The notes under the pieces are model-generated. The model was not told the origin of the DNA. It searched no databases and saw only the letters and a list, made by a program, of their open reading frames with translations. A program made the position numbers and the translations under genes. A DNA stretch of 64,000 nucleotides from Georgenia faecalis. GTDB taxonomy: Bacteria; Actinomycetota; Actinomycetes; Actinomycetales; Actinomycetaceae. Location: assembly GCF_003710105.1 (NCBI RefSeq), contig NZ_CP033325.1:992001-1056000 (forward strand), written 5' to 3'. This document shows, piece after piece, positions 8,204 through 16,211 of the stretch (positions are counted from its first letter, which is position 1; each line of letters starts with the position of its first letter).

Positions 8204-9064
8204 ATGCCCACACCCGCGCGGCTGGACCGCTACATCATCGCAGCGCGTCTCAAGGGGTACCTCGGCAAGCACGAGGACGCCGTTGCGCTCCTCTCCGAGG
8301 CTCTCACCGAGGACCCCGGCAACACCAGGCTCCTGCGCTTCCGCGGCCACCGGCGCATCTCGGTGCGCGACTTCGAGGGAGCGATCGCCGACCTGCGTGA
8401 GGCCGTCGCGACCCTGCCGGACGTCGAGGACGAGTACGAGCTCTACCAGCGCGACGTCGAGCCCGACGCGATGCGGCTCATCATCGGTGACGCGGTCGAG
8501 CGCGACCACCACCCGAAGGTCGCAGCAATCCAGGGCACCCCCGAGGCGGAGCAGTACATGACCACGCTGCACACGGCCGTGTGGTACCACCTCGCCGTCG
8601 CCCTCTACGTCTCCGGTCGGCTCACGGAGGCCCTCGACGCCTTCAGCCATGCCTACCGCACCGCCTTGCACTACGAGGGCAAGGTGGCCAGCCTCGACTG
8701 GTCGTACATGATCCTGCGCCGCCTCGGTCGCGATGAGGAGGCTGCGGAGATCCTCGGTCGCTTCTCCGGCCTCGTCGAGGAGTTCGACGCCCAGGGCGTG
8801 GGCTACCACGAGCGGCTCCAGCTCTACACGGGTGAGATCGCACCCGAGGAGCTGGCGACGCGGATCTCCGACAACCCCCTGCTGGTCGCCACGGTCGGGT
8901 ACGGCCTGGGCAACTGGTACCTGTACAACGGCCGTCCGGACGAGGCCCACGCCGCGTTCCAGCGTGTCCTGGACACCGGCGCCACCCACGCCTTCGCCTA
9001 CATCGCCGTCGAGGCCGAGCTGGCCGGTCGCGGCGAGCTCGCCAGCGCCTCCCGCTCGCACTGA
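8204..9064 (+). CDS. TPR-like repeat protein, second paralogue
   Basis: A 286-residue soluble helical protein starting at ATG 8204 (AAAGG upstream). It is a full-length paralogue of the 3944-4825 product: RLDRYIIAARLKGYLGKHED, VASLDWSYMILRRLGRDEEA and GLGNWYLYNGRPDEAHAAFQ line up with the first copy. The two copies bracket the two solute-binding-type genes. The repeats look like TPRs, suggesting a protein-binding scaffold; no catalytic motif is evident. It is followed 22 bp later by the tautomerase-like gene and is surely in the same transcript. Confidence 0.8.
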   Translation: MPTPARLDRYIIAARLKGYLGKHEDAVALLSEALTEDPGNTRLLRFRGHRRISVRDFEGAIADLREAVATLPDVEDEYELYQRDVEPDAMRLIIGDAVERDHHPKVAAIQGTPEAEQYMTTLHTAVWYHLAVALYVSGRLTEALDAFSHAYRTALHYEGKVASLDWSYMILRRLGRDEEAAEILGRFSGLVEEFDAQGVGYHERLQLYTGEIAPEELATRISDNPLLVATVGYGLGNWYLYNGRPDEAHAAFQRVLDTGATHAFAYIAVEAELAGRGELASASRSH

Positions 9065-9086
9065 CCCCTACCGAGAGGACTTCCCC

Positions 9087-9296
9087 ATGGCCATCATCCG
9101 AGTCGAGATGGGCGCCCGCCCGCAGGAGGAGCGCGAGGAGATCATCGCCCGCCTCACCGACGTCATGGTCGACTTCGGCTCCCCCCGCGAGAACACGCAC
9201 GTCATCCTGTACGAGGTGTCCTACGACGTCTGGGCCAAGGGCGGCGTGCCCTATTCCAAGCGCGCGAAGCAGGCATCGCACGGCGACGCGTCATGA
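9087..9296 (+). CDS. 4-oxalocrotonate tautomerase-like protein with Ala in place of catalytic Pro1
   Basis: A 69-residue member of the 4-OT/tautomerase superfamily: MAIIRVEMGARPQEEREEII, ENTHVILYEVSYDVWAKGG, ending soon after GVPYSKR. Length and the ILYEV...W..GG block fit. Family enzymes use the amino-terminal proline exposed after Met removal as general base; this protein has alanine there. ATG 9087 follows GAGAGGAC, and no in-frame MP start exists nearby. The stop overlaps the next gene by ATGA. It is probably a non-tautomerase or altered-chemistry member, or a subunit that needs a partner. Confidence 0.85.
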   Translation: MAIIRVEMGARPQEEREEIIARLTDVMVDFGSPRENTHVILYEVSYDVWAKGGVPYSKRAKQASHGDAS

Positions 9297-10276
9297 AGGG
9301 GGCCGACAGCCGGCGGACGGTCCTCGTGAGCGAGAACCTCGCTGACCGGATGCCACACCTTGGCGAGCAGTACCCCGGCGTTCGGTTCGTGCCGGTGCCG
9401 ATGAAGGGCGCAGAGCTGCGCGAGGAGTACCTCGAGGCCGAGGCGATGTTCCGTTCGGCGATGGACGAGGACCTGTTCGACCGGATCGTCGACGGCGCAC
9501 CGAAGCTGAGCTGGGTGCAGATCGCCGCGGCGGGTTTCGACTGGATGGGCGGGCCCGCCCTCGAGCGGAGGCTGGGGGAGGGGTTGCAGATGACCCGCTC
9601 AGGAAACTCCTTCAACGCACCCATCGCCGAGTACGCCATCGGCACGATGATCTCCATGGCCAGGCAGCTCCCGGACTACTACCGCGCCCAGCAGGAGCAC
9701 CGTTGGGCGCGGTACGTCGGGCGTGACTTCGCGGGTTCGACCGTCGGGATCTTCGGGACGGGGGCGATCGGGCAGGAGGTCGCCTGGCGGACGACCGCGC
9801 TGAGGGCCACCGCGCTCGGCGTCAGCCGGTCGGGCCGGCCGGTCGACGGCTTCGCCGAGGTGCACCCGTCGAGCTCCCTCGCCGAGGTGCTGCCCAGGTG
9901 CGACTTCGTCGTCCTGGCGATGCCCCTCACTCCCGAGACGCGGCACATGTTCGGCGCGGAGCAGTTCGCGGGGATGAAGCCCACCGCGGTGGTGGTCAAC
10001 GTCGGCCGCGGTGCCCTCATCGACGACGACGCACTCATCAGCGCGCTGACGTCCGGGCAGATCGCGGGTGCCGTGCTCGACGCGTTCGTCGACGAGCCGC
10101 TGCCGGCCGACAGCCCGCTGTGGGGCACGCCGAACGCCGTCATCACGCCGCACACCTCGTTCCGCACCGACGGGAACGACGTGCGGTTGTGCACCGACTT
10201 CTGCGTCAACCTCGACCACTTCCTCGCCGGCAGACCGCTGGTGGGCACGATGAAAGAGCCGGCGCTGGGCTACTGA
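9293..10276 (+). CDS. D-2-hydroxyacid dehydrogenase (NAD(P)-dependent)
   Basis: A 327-residue enzyme of the D-isomer-specific 2-hydroxyacid dehydrogenase family, interconverting 2-oxoacids and D-2-hydroxyacids. The Rossmann motif is GIFGTGAIGQEV; the catalytic arginine lies in NVGRGALID, the acidic residue in DAFVDEPLP and the histidine in ITPHTS, so all three active-site residues are present. ATG 9293 overlaps the tautomerase-like stop (ATGA), indicating coupling. Directly downstream is an HglS-type dioxygenase, whose known product in Pseudomonas is D-2-hydroxyglutarate; the pairing hints at shared 2-oxo/2-hydroxy acid metabolism. Substrate is not predictable from sequence. Confidence 0.88.
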   Translation: MKGADSRRTVLVSENLADRMPHLGEQYPGVRFVPVPMKGAELREEYLEAEAMFRSAMDEDLFDRIVDGAPKLSWVQIAAAGFDWMGGPALERRLGEGLQMTRSGNSFNAPIAEYAIGTMISMARQLPDYYRAQQEHRWARYVGRDFAGSTVGIFGTGAIGQEVAWRTTALRATALGVSRSGRPVDGFAEVHPSSSLAEVLPRCDFVVLAMPLTPETRHMFGAEQFAGMKPTAVVVNVGRGALIDDDALISALTSGQIAGAVLDAFVDEPLPADSPLWGTPNAVITPHTSFRTDGNDVRLCTDFCVNLDHFLAGRPLVGTMKEPALGY

Positions 10277-10314
10277 CCCACCACCGTCGCGGGCAGATGC
10301 CCGGGAAGGAACGC

Positions 10315-11718
10315 ATGAGTAAGCAGCTCTCCCACTGGCAGCTCCGAGCCCGCTTCGCTCGCGGGCTGTCCGACCTCTACGGCCGGGAGGTGCCCGCGTA
10401 CACGACCCTCGTCGAGGTCTCCGCCGAGGTGAACGAGGACTATCGCCGAAACCACCCCGACCAGGCGGAACGGCTCGGCAGCATCCAGCGCGTCACCGCG
10501 GAGCGGCACGGGGCGATCCGGGTGGGCAGCCCGCGCGAGCTCGCCCAGGCGGCGCGCGTCTTCGGCGCCGCCGGCATGAGCCCGGTGGGTTTCTACGACC
10601 TGCGGGAGGCCAAGCCCAACCCTGTCCCCGTCGTGTCCACTGCCTTCCGCCCCATCGACCGGGAGGAGCTGGCGCGCAACCCGTTCCGCGTCTTCACCTC
10701 GATGCTCGTCCCGCAGGACCGTCGGTTCTTCAGCGCCGAGCTGGAGCAGCGGCTGGAAGAGTTCATCGGGGCGCGCACCCTGTTCAGTGCCGAGCTGCTC
10801 GAGCTGGCGGACCGTTCTATTGCCGACGCCGGACTGTCGGAGGAGGACGCCGAGCACTACCTCGAGCTCGCGACCGGCGCGTTCGCGCTGTCCCCGGACC
10901 CCGTCGACCGACGCTGGTACGCCACGCTCGATGAGATCTCGAGCGTGGCCGCGGACATCGGCGGTGTGGCGTCGACGCACATCAACCACCTCACGCCGCG
11001 CGTGCTCGACATTGACGAGCTCTACGCGCGCATGGAGGCGCGGGGTATCGCGATGATCGACGCGATCCAAGGCCCACCCCGGTGGGGCGGCCCGGACGTG
11101 CTGCTGCGACAGACGTCGTTCCGGGCCCTGGCGGAGCCGCGGACCTTCCTCGAGGCGGACGGCTCGACCACCCGGGGGGACCTGCGGGTGCGTTTCGGGG
11201 AGGTCGAGGCCCGTGGGATCGCCCTCACGGTGGCGGGCCGCAACCACTACGACCACATGCTCGGCGTGGTCGACGACGAGCAGGCGGGCAGCGGCCGGCC
11301 GCGGCCCGAGGTGGCGCTCGAGGTGTGGGAGCGCCTGTGCCCCCGGACCGAGCGGGCGCTGCTGGAGCAGGACCTGGCGTTCTTCGCCATCCTCCCGGCC
11401 GGCGGACCTGCCGGGCCGGCCTCACTCGACCTTCTGGAGCTGCTCGACTCCGGACTCGTGCGGGCCGAACCGATCGTCTACGAGGACTTCCTCCCCAGGT
11501 CGGCAGCCGGCATCTTCGCCTCCAACCTCACGAGCGACGGCGCGGTCGACGAGACGCAGGCAGGAACCGAACGGAACTCGGCGTGGATGGGCGAGCAGAT
11601 CGGCGTCGAGATTCACGACCCCTACGCGCTCTATGCGCAGGAGCGCCAGCGCTCCTTCGACACCACCATGGCTGTGCTCGGCCTCGACCCCCGGCAGGTC
11701 GTCACGCCCTGGTCGTGA
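10315..11718 (+). CDS. 2-oxoadipate dioxygenase/decarboxylase family protein (HglS/YdcJ, DUF1338)
   Basis: A 467-residue protein of the HglS/YdcJ family, iron(II) enzymes of vicinal-oxygen-chelate fold; Pseudomonas HglS turns 2-oxoadipate into D-2-hydroxyglutarate in lysine catabolism. The putative metal/substrate motif ERHGAIR gives H65 and R69 (the H...R spacing of four fits the known enzyme), followed by ASTHINHLTPR (H222/H225) and FGEVEARG (E296/E298) as further ligands. I start at ATG 10315 after GGGAAGGA; an ATG at 10297 is possible. It is the last gene of the cluster. Assignment to the family is firm; the true substrate here is inferred only. Confidence 0.85.
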   Translation: MSKQLSHWQLRARFARGLSDLYGREVPAYTTLVEVSAEVNEDYRRNHPDQAERLGSIQRVTAERHGAIRVGSPRELAQAARVFGAAGMSPVGFYDLREAKPNPVPVVSTAFRPIDREELARNPFRVFTSMLVPQDRRFFSAELEQRLEEFIGARTLFSAELLELADRSIADAGLSEEDAEHYLELATGAFALSPDPVDRRWYATLDEISSVAADIGGVASTHINHLTPRVLDIDELYARMEARGIAMIDAIQGPPRWGGPDVLLRQTSFRALAEPRTFLEADGSTTRGDLRVRFGEVEARGIALTVAGRNHYDHMLGVVDDEQAGSGRPRPEVALEVWERLCPRTERALLEQDLAFFAILPAGGPAGPASLDLLELLDSGLVRAEPIVYEDFLPRSAAGIFASNLTSDGAVDETQAGTERNSAWMGEQIGVEIHDPYALYAQERQRSFDTTMAVLGLDPRQVVTPWS

Positions 11719-11793
11719 CCGACCTAGGGGTCGGCTGCCTGAGCCACCGAGGCGTGGAGGACGGACCCCCGGAACAGAACCGGCCCCGACGCG

Positions 11794-12597
11794 TCAGGCA
11801 CCCTCGCGCGGGACGACGCGGTAACGCCGCAGGCGCAGCGCCGGGTTGACCTCACGCACCTGGTTCAGGCGAGTGCGCTCGAGGGCGGCGACGGCGACGC
11901 CGGGCGCCTCACCGAGCGCCGCGAGCGCGACGCCCATCGGGTCGAGGATGACGCTGGTGCCGACGCCGGTCGGGCCGGTCTGGTCGGCGGCCAGGACGTA
12001 GACGGTGTTCTCGATGGCGCGGGCGCGCAGCAGCGTGCCCCAGTGGTACTCCTTGAGCGGCCCGGGCGCCCAGGCCGCGGGGACCGCGAGGACGTCCGCC
12101 CCGCCGTCGACCAGGGTGCGGGAGACCTCCGGGAAGCGCAGGTCGTAGCAGGTCTGCAGGCCGACCGTGAAGCCGTCGACGTCGAGCAGCGCGGGCTCGA
12201 CCGGGTCCGCGGCCACGACCCGGTCCGACTCCCGGTACCCGAAGGCGTCGTAGAGGTGGACCTTGCGGTAGACGGCCCGCACCTCACCGTCCTGGATCCC
12301 GACGAGGGCGTTGTGGATCCGGCCGTCGCCGGCCGACTCGTTGACGCCGGCGACGAGCGTGACGTCGAACCGGCGCGCCAGCGCCGCCAGGCGCGCCACC
12401 GTGGGGCCGTCCAACGGCTCGGCGCTGTCGACGAAGCGGTCGTCCATCGCCGAGGCGGTGAAGACGGAGAACTCCGGGAGGACGACGAGCTGGGCGCCAC
12501 GGCCCGCCGCCGTCGTCAGCAGGTCCTCGATGGCGCCCAGGTTGGCGTCCTTGTCCTGGGTGGGCGCGAACTGCGCGACCGCGACGCTGAGCGACAC
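11794..12597 (-). CDS. Carbon-nitrogen hydrolase (nitrilase superfamily, Nit2-like)
   Basis: A 267-residue amidase-type hydrolase. The catalytic Glu-Lys-Cys triad is visible in [19 protein letters not shown] and [11 protein letters not shown]. The GTG start at 12597 has GGGAGGAG seven bases upstream; longer in-frame versions would add a low-complexity Arg/Pro tail. Nit2-type enzymes hydrolyse omega-amides or repair deaminated glutathione; substrate here is unknown. It is divergent from gltX and convergent with the HglS cluster, so it probably forms its own unit. Confidence 0.88.
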   Translation of the reverse strand: MSLSVAVAQFAPTQDKDANLGAIEDLLTTAAGRGAQLVVLPEFSVFTASAMDDRFVDSAEPLDGPTVARLAALARRFDVTLVAGVNESAGDGRIHNALVGIQDGEVRAVYRKVHLYDAFGYRESDRVVAADPVEPALLDVDGFTVGLQTCYDLRFPEVSRTLVDGGADVLAVPAAWAPGPLKEYHWGTLLRARAIENTVYVLAADQTGPTGVGTSVILDPMGVALAALGEAPGVAVAALERTRLNQVREVNPALRLRRYRVVPREGA

Positions 12598-12752
12598 TGA
12601 GGGCTCCTCCCGGGCAGGCACGTCTGCCGGCGCCGACCCTACCGCGCACGGTCGCACCGGCCTCGGGCCGCCCCGTCGATGGCCACCCGGTCCCGGCCGC
12701 CTCGGGCCGAGGACGGCCCGGTGGGCCGGGCCGGAATAGGCTGGGAGGCACC

Positions 12753-14300
12753 ATGACCGAGAACCCCGCACCCACCTTCGTCCCCGCCACTACCCCGGGC
12801 GGGGGCAGCGCCGTACCCGTCCGCGTCCGCTTCTGCCCCTCGCCCACGGGCACCCCGCACGTCGGGGTGATCCGCACGGCCCTGTTCAACTGGGCCTACG
12901 CGCGGCACACCGGCGGGACGTTCGTGTTCCGCATCGAGGACACCGACGCGGCGCGCGACTCGGAGGAGAGCTACCACCAGATGCTCGACGCCATGCGCTG
13001 GCTCGGGCTCGACTGGGACGAGGGCGTCGAGGTGGGGGGCCCGCACGAGCCCTACCGCCAGTCCCAGCGGATGGACCTCTACGCCGACGTCGTCCGCCGG
13101 CTCGTCGAGGGCGGGTACGCCTACGAGTCGTTCTCCACCCCCGAGGAGATCGAGGCGCGCCACCGCGCCGCTGGCCGCGACCCCAAGCTCGGCTACGACG
13201 GCTACGACCGCGACCTCACGGACGAGCAGAAGGCGGCGTACCGGGCCGAGGGCCGCGAGCCCGTCCTGCGGATCCGGATGCCCGACGAGGACGTCACCTT
13301 CACCGACCTCGTCCGCGGCGACGTCACCTTCAAGGTTGGCTCCGTCCCGGACTTCGTCATCGTTCGTGGCAACGGCCAGCCGCTGTACACGCTCGTCAAC
13401 CCCGTCGACGACGCGCTCATGGGCATCACCCACGTCCTGCGCGGCGAGGACCTGCTCTCCTCCACCCCGCGCCAGGTGGTGCTCTACCGCGCCCTGCTCG
13501 ACCTCGGCGTCGCCAGCGTCATGCCGGCGTTCGGCCACCTGCCCTACGTCATGGGGGAGGGCAACAAGAAGCTCTCCAAGCGCGACCCCGAGTCCAACCT
13601 CTTCCTCCACCGCGAGCGCGGCTTCACGCCCGAGGGTCTGGTGAACTACCTCGCGCTGCTCGGCTGGTCCATCTCGCCGGACAACGACATCTTCACCAAG
13701 GAGGAGATGGTCGCCGCCTTCGACGTCGCCGACGTCAACCCCAACCCCGCGCGGTTCGACCTCAAGAAGGCCGAGGCGATCAACGCCACGCACCTGCGGA
13801 TGCTCGCCCCCGAGGACTTCCGTGCCCGCGTCGTGCCCTACCTGCACCGCGACGGGTTCCTCAGCGCGGACACCCTCGACGCCCTCACCGATGCCGAGCG
13901 CGCCGTCCTCGAGCAGGCCACCCCGCTCGTCCAGGAGCGGATGACCCTCCTCGGCGAGGCGAGCGGCATGCTCGGGTTCCTCTTCGTCGACGACGAGCGC
14001 CTCGCCGTCGAGCCGGAGGCCCAGGCCGCCCTGCGCCCGGAGGCCGCAGCCGTCCTCGACGCCAGCATCGCCGCCCTCGAGCCGATCGACGTCTTCACGA
14101 CGGCGGTGGTCGAGGACGTCCTGCGCGCCGCCATCGTCGAGGGGATGGGCATCAAGCCGCGCTTCGCCTTCGCGCCGCTGCGGACCGCCATCACCGGCCG
14201 ACGGGTCTCGCCGCCGCTGTTCGAGTCCATGGAGATCCTCGGCAAGGACTCCTCCCTCGTGCGGCTGCGTGCGATGCGCGACCGGCTCGCCGCGGACTGA
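12753..14300 (+). CDS. gltX: Glutamate-tRNA ligase
   Basis: A 515-residue class I aminoacyl-tRNA synthetase that charges tRNA-Glu and, in organisms using the GatCAB amidotransferase, misacylates tRNA-Gln. The HIGH-type motif is SPTGTPHVG, and the KMSKS-type motif is [28 protein letters not shown] is characteristic. The ATG is preceded by GGGAGG; a TAGGCT hexamer lies 10 bp before the start. The tRNA-Gln and tRNA-Glu genes follow about 375 bp downstream, so enzyme and both substrates are clustered. Confidence 0.97.
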   Translation: MTENPAPTFVPATTPGGGSAVPVRVRFCPSPTGTPHVGVIRTALFNWAYARHTGGTFVFRIEDTDAARDSEESYHQMLDAMRWLGLDWDEGVEVGGPHEPYRQSQRMDLYADVVRRLVEGGYAYESFSTPEEIEARHRAAGRDPKLGYDGYDRDLTDEQKAAYRAEGREPVLRIRMPDEDVTFTDLVRGDVTFKVGSVPDFVIVRGNGQPLYTLVNPVDDALMGITHVLRGEDLLSSTPRQVVLYRALLDLGVASVMPAFGHLPYVMGEGNKKLSKRDPESNLFLHRERGFTPEGLVNYLALLGWSISPDNDIFTKEEMVAAFDVADVNPNPARFDLKKAEAINATHLRMLAPEDFRARVVPYLHRDGFLSADTLDALTDAERAVLEQATPLVQERMTLLGEASGMLGFLFVDDERLAVEPEAQAALRPEAAAVLDASIAALEPIDVFTTAVVEDVLRAAIVEGMGIKPRFAFAPLRTAITGRRVSPPLFESMEILGKDSSLVRLRAMRDRLAAD

Positions 14301-14340
14301 GCGCTCGGCGCTCGGGCGGGGCTCCCGCCGGGACGGTAGG

Positions 14341-14387
14341 CAACGTGAAGGGTTCGGGCTACCGGGAGACCCGAACCCTTCACGTTG
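14341..14387 (+). terminator. 18-bp perfect hairpin downstream of gltX
   Basis: Arms 14341-14358 and 14370-14387 pair perfectly over 18 bp around an 11-nt loop. It begins 40 bp after the gltX stop. No T-run follows, which is usual for GC-rich actinobacterial terminators. Confidence 0.8.
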
Positions 14388-14483
14388 TCCGGGGCCCCCG
14401 GCCCCCGGTCCCGGGCCTGAGAGGCTCGGCCGGCGCTGGTGCCCGTCGTGGACGCGCCGACGGACGACCCGCGCGGCAGCACG

Positions 14484-14555
14484 CCTGGCACCCCGCCGGG
14501 CGACCCGCCTGGCACCCCGCCGGGCGACCCGCGCGGCACCCAGCCGGGCGCCCCG
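14484..14555. repeat. Three 24-bp tandem repeats
   Basis: Units 14484-14507 and 14508-14531 are identical; the third (14532-14555) differs at a few bases. All are Pro/Gly/Asp/Thr-rich if translated on the plus strand, but the open frame runs into the tRNA-Gln gene, so I do not consider it a protein gene. It lies between the gltX hairpin and the tRNA promoter. Confidence 0.7.
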
Positions 14556-14590
14556 CGCCCCGGCATGACGTTCCTCACAAGCCCCGCGGT

Positions 14591-14619
14591 TTGGTCGGAC
14601 AGCGCCGCTCGGGTAATGT
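14591..14619 (+). promoter_or_regulatory. Promoter for the tRNA-Gln/tRNA-Glu unit
   Basis: TTGGTC (14591-14596) and TAATGT (14614-14619) are separated by 17 bp, a good housekeeping-sigma pattern, about 57 bp before the tRNA-Gln gene. Confidence 0.65.
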
Positions 14620-14675
14620 TGCGGGTCGGTACGGGGCACGCTGATCCGCATGGATTGGCTGGTCAGATACCACCA

Positions 14676-14747
14676 TGGGGTATGGTGTAATTGGCAGCAC
14701 GACTGGTTCTGGTCCAGTTAGTCTAGGTTCGAGTCCTGGTACCCCAG
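14676..14747 (+). tRNA. tRNA-Gln (CUG)
   Basis: A complete 72-nt cloverleaf: acceptor arms TGGGGTA (14676-14682) and TACCCCA (14740-14746), anticodon stem ACTGG/CCAGT (14702-14706, 14714-14718) with loop TTCTGGT, so the anticodon is CTG at 14709-14711. The T-arm loop is TTCGAGT. The discriminator base is G, and the CCA end is not encoded. Confidence 0.96.
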
Positions 14748-14759
14748 CGGTTTGGAGCA

Positions 14760-14777
14760 CTACCGGTCCTCCGGTAG
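14760..14777 (+). other. Hairpin between the two tRNA genes
   Basis: CTACCGG-TCCT-CCGGTAG forms a perfect 7-bp stem with a 4-nt loop. It could be a processing site or weak terminator between the tRNAs. Confidence 0.45.
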
Positions 14778-14803
14778 ACTCTTCCAGGCTCGTCAAGAGC
14801 AAT

Positions 14804-14876
14804 GGCCCCGTCGTCTAGCGGCCTAGGACACCGCCCTCTCAAGGCGGCGGCGCCGGTTCGAATCCGGTCGGGGCTA
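14804..14876 (+). tRNA. tRNA-Glu (CUC)
   Basis: A 73-nt cloverleaf. Acceptor arms GGCCCCG (14804-14810) and CGGGGCT (14869-14875) pair fully with one terminal G-U; anticodon stem CCGCC/GGCGG with loop CTCTCAA gives anticodon CTC at 14838-14840; T-loop TTCGAAT. Discriminator A14876, with no encoded CCA. Confidence 0.96.
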
Positions 14877-14880
14877 CAAC

Positions 14881-14918
14881 ACAAAGGCTCCCTTCCCTCG
14901 CGGGAAGGGAGCCTTTGT
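14881..14918 (+). terminator. Terminator after tRNA-Glu
   Basis: Arms 14881-14897 and 14902-14918 form a perfect 17-bp stem with loop TCGC, ending in CCTTTGT. It is a textbook intrinsic terminator placed 4 bp after the tRNA. Confidence 0.88.
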
Positions 14919-15054
14919 CGTTCCCGGACGGGGCGTCCGTGCGCGCGTCGGCTCGGGCACCGTGCGCCGCGGCGGCGGGGTGGCTCGGCCCCTCGGCGTC
15001 AAGCGACGGATGCGGTGCGGGCGACCACACGTGGGCTCGCGTCGTCGGGCCGGG

Positions 15055-15076
15055 CGTCGCTCCACGTCGAGCGGCG
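15055..15076. repeat. REP-like palindrome, copy 1
   Basis: CGTCGCTC-CACGTC-GAGCGGCG: an 8-bp stem with one G-U-type mismatch and a 6-nt loop. Copy 2 is at 15145. Confidence 0.5.
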
Positions 15077-15144
15077 GCCGAGGAGGACCGTGTGTGTGGG
15101 TAGCGGCGAGGACGCGCGGCTCCGCCGTCGGGCGGGGTCCGGGC

Positions 15145-15166
15145 CGTCGCTCCACGCTGAGCGACG
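15145..15166. repeat. REP-like palindrome, copy 2
   Basis: CGTCGCTC-CACGCT-GAGCGACG: a perfect 8-bp stem with a 6-nt loop and nearly the same sequence as copy 1, suggesting a dispersed repeat family in this genome. Confidence 0.5.
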
Positions 15167-15395
15167 ACGAGCGACCCTGGCCGACGACGACGAGCGACCC
15201 CGAGCAACCCGAGCACCCCGAGCGACGGTGAGGCAGCCGGTCAAGCGGGGCCGTGGCGCGGGGCAGGCAGGCCCGACGGGGGGCAGGCGCAGCAGGCCGC
15301 ACCCGCACCCGCAGGCGCACCAGACCGCACCGTCACGGGCAGCAGACCTCACGCCACGCGACGGAGCGGCCCCGTGGGGAGCTGCACGGCACCCG

Positions 15396-16127
15396 TCAGC
15401 CGGAGGCGGTGTCCTCGGTGCGCCGCAGCACCTCGGTGAGCCGGTTGGCGGCGGAGACGACGGCGCCCGCATGGAGGCGACCGGGCTGGCGGCCCATGCG
15501 CTCCATCGGCCCGGAGACCGACACGGCCGCGAGGACGCGCCCCGAGGGGCCGCGCACCGGCGCCGACACGGAGGCGACGCCCGCCTCCCGCTCGCCGACC
15601 GACTGCGCCCACCCCCGGCGGCGGACGCCGGAGAGCACCGTCGCCGTGAAGGTCGCCCCCTGCAGGCCGCGGTGGAGGCGGTCCGGCTCCTCCCAGGCGA
15701 GGAGGATCTGCGCCGCGGAGCCCGCGAGCATGGTGAGCGTCGCGCCGACCGGGATCGAGTCGCGCAGGCCCATGGGCCGCTCGGCAGCGGCCACACAGAT
15801 GCGCTGGTCGCCCTGGCGCCGGTAGAGCTGCACCGACTCCCCGGTGTGGTCGCGGACCGCGGTGAGCACCGGCCCGGCGGCGGCAAGCAGGCGGTCCTCG
15901 CCGGCGGCCGAGGCGAGCTCGGCGAGCCGCGGGCCGAGGATGAACCGGCCCTGCACGTCCCGGGAGACGAGGCGGTGGTGCTCGAGGGCCACCGCGAGGC
16001 GGTGCGCCGTCGGTCGGGCCAGGTGCGTGGCGCTGACGAGCTGCGCGAGCGTGGCGGGCCCCGCCTCGAGCGCTCCCAGAACCGTGGCGGCCTTGTCAAG
16101 GACGCCGACTCCGCTAGAGTTGTCCAT
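15396..16127 (-). CDS. ltbR: IclR-family regulator of leucine biosynthesis (LtbR/NdgR type)
   Basis: A 243-residue regulator. An N-terminal winged HTH (about residues 5-65, including [20 protein letters not shown]) precedes an IclR effector domain (about 75-240, with [20 protein letters not shown] and [20 protein letters not shown]). It is divergent to leuCD; the ortholog in Corynebacterium (LtbR) represses leuCD and related genes, and the Streptomyces ortholog is NdgR. The ATG at 16127 overlaps no other gene and lies 14 bp from the palindrome at 16141-16159, so it probably also regulates itself. Confidence 0.9.
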   Translation of the reverse strand: MDNSSGVGVLDKAATVLGALEAGPATLAQLVSATHLARPTAHRLAVALEHHRLVSRDVQGRFILGPRLAELASAAGEDRLLAAAGPVLTAVRDHTGESVQLYRRQGDQRICVAAAERPMGLRDSIPVGATLTMLAGSAAQILLAWEEPDRLHRGLQGATFTATVLSGVRRRGWAQSVGEREAGVASVSAPVRGPSGRVLAAVSVSGPMERMGRQPGRLHAGAVVSAANRLTEVLRRTEDTASG

Positions 16128-16140
16128 GCGCTGATATTCA

Positions 16141-16159
16141 CATCTCAGTGCGTGAGATG
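16141..16159. promoter_or_regulatory. Operator candidate for LtbR between ltbR and leuC
   Basis: CATCTCA-GTGCG-TGAGATG is a perfect 7-bp inverted repeat with a 5-bp spacer, in the 84-bp divergent region. Position and symmetry fit an IclR-type operator controlling both genes. Regulator assignment is inferred from gene context. Confidence 0.65.
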
Positions 16160-16211
16160 CAAGCCTGAGCGCACGACGCGCCGGAATTCGCAGAAAAAAG
16201 GTGGAGAGACG

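Larger units (their letters stand above)
14919..15395. other. Gene-free spacer between tRNA-Glu and ltbR
   Basis: About 480 bp with no convincing gene. It is rich in short palindromes and direct repeats, including two stem-loop elements (15055-15076 and 15145-15166) and a doubled GACGAGCGACC segment just after the second. Long open frames on both strands have Arg/Pro/Ala-only composition and no ribosome site. Confidence 0.6.

Noticed and set aside
12639..14651. Long minus-strand frame opposite gltX extending over the repeats
   Set aside because: It is antisense to gltX and continues across the non-coding repeat and hairpin region.
14439..14690. Plus-strand 83-codon frame with PPGDP-type repeats
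   Set aside because: It runs over the tRNA promoter and into tRNA-Gln, and has no ribosome site.
14802..16211. In-frame upstream extension of leuC across tRNA-Glu and antisense to ltbR
   Set aside because: Open only because stops are rare in GC-rich DNA; ATG 16212 has a ribosome site and the canonical LeuC start.
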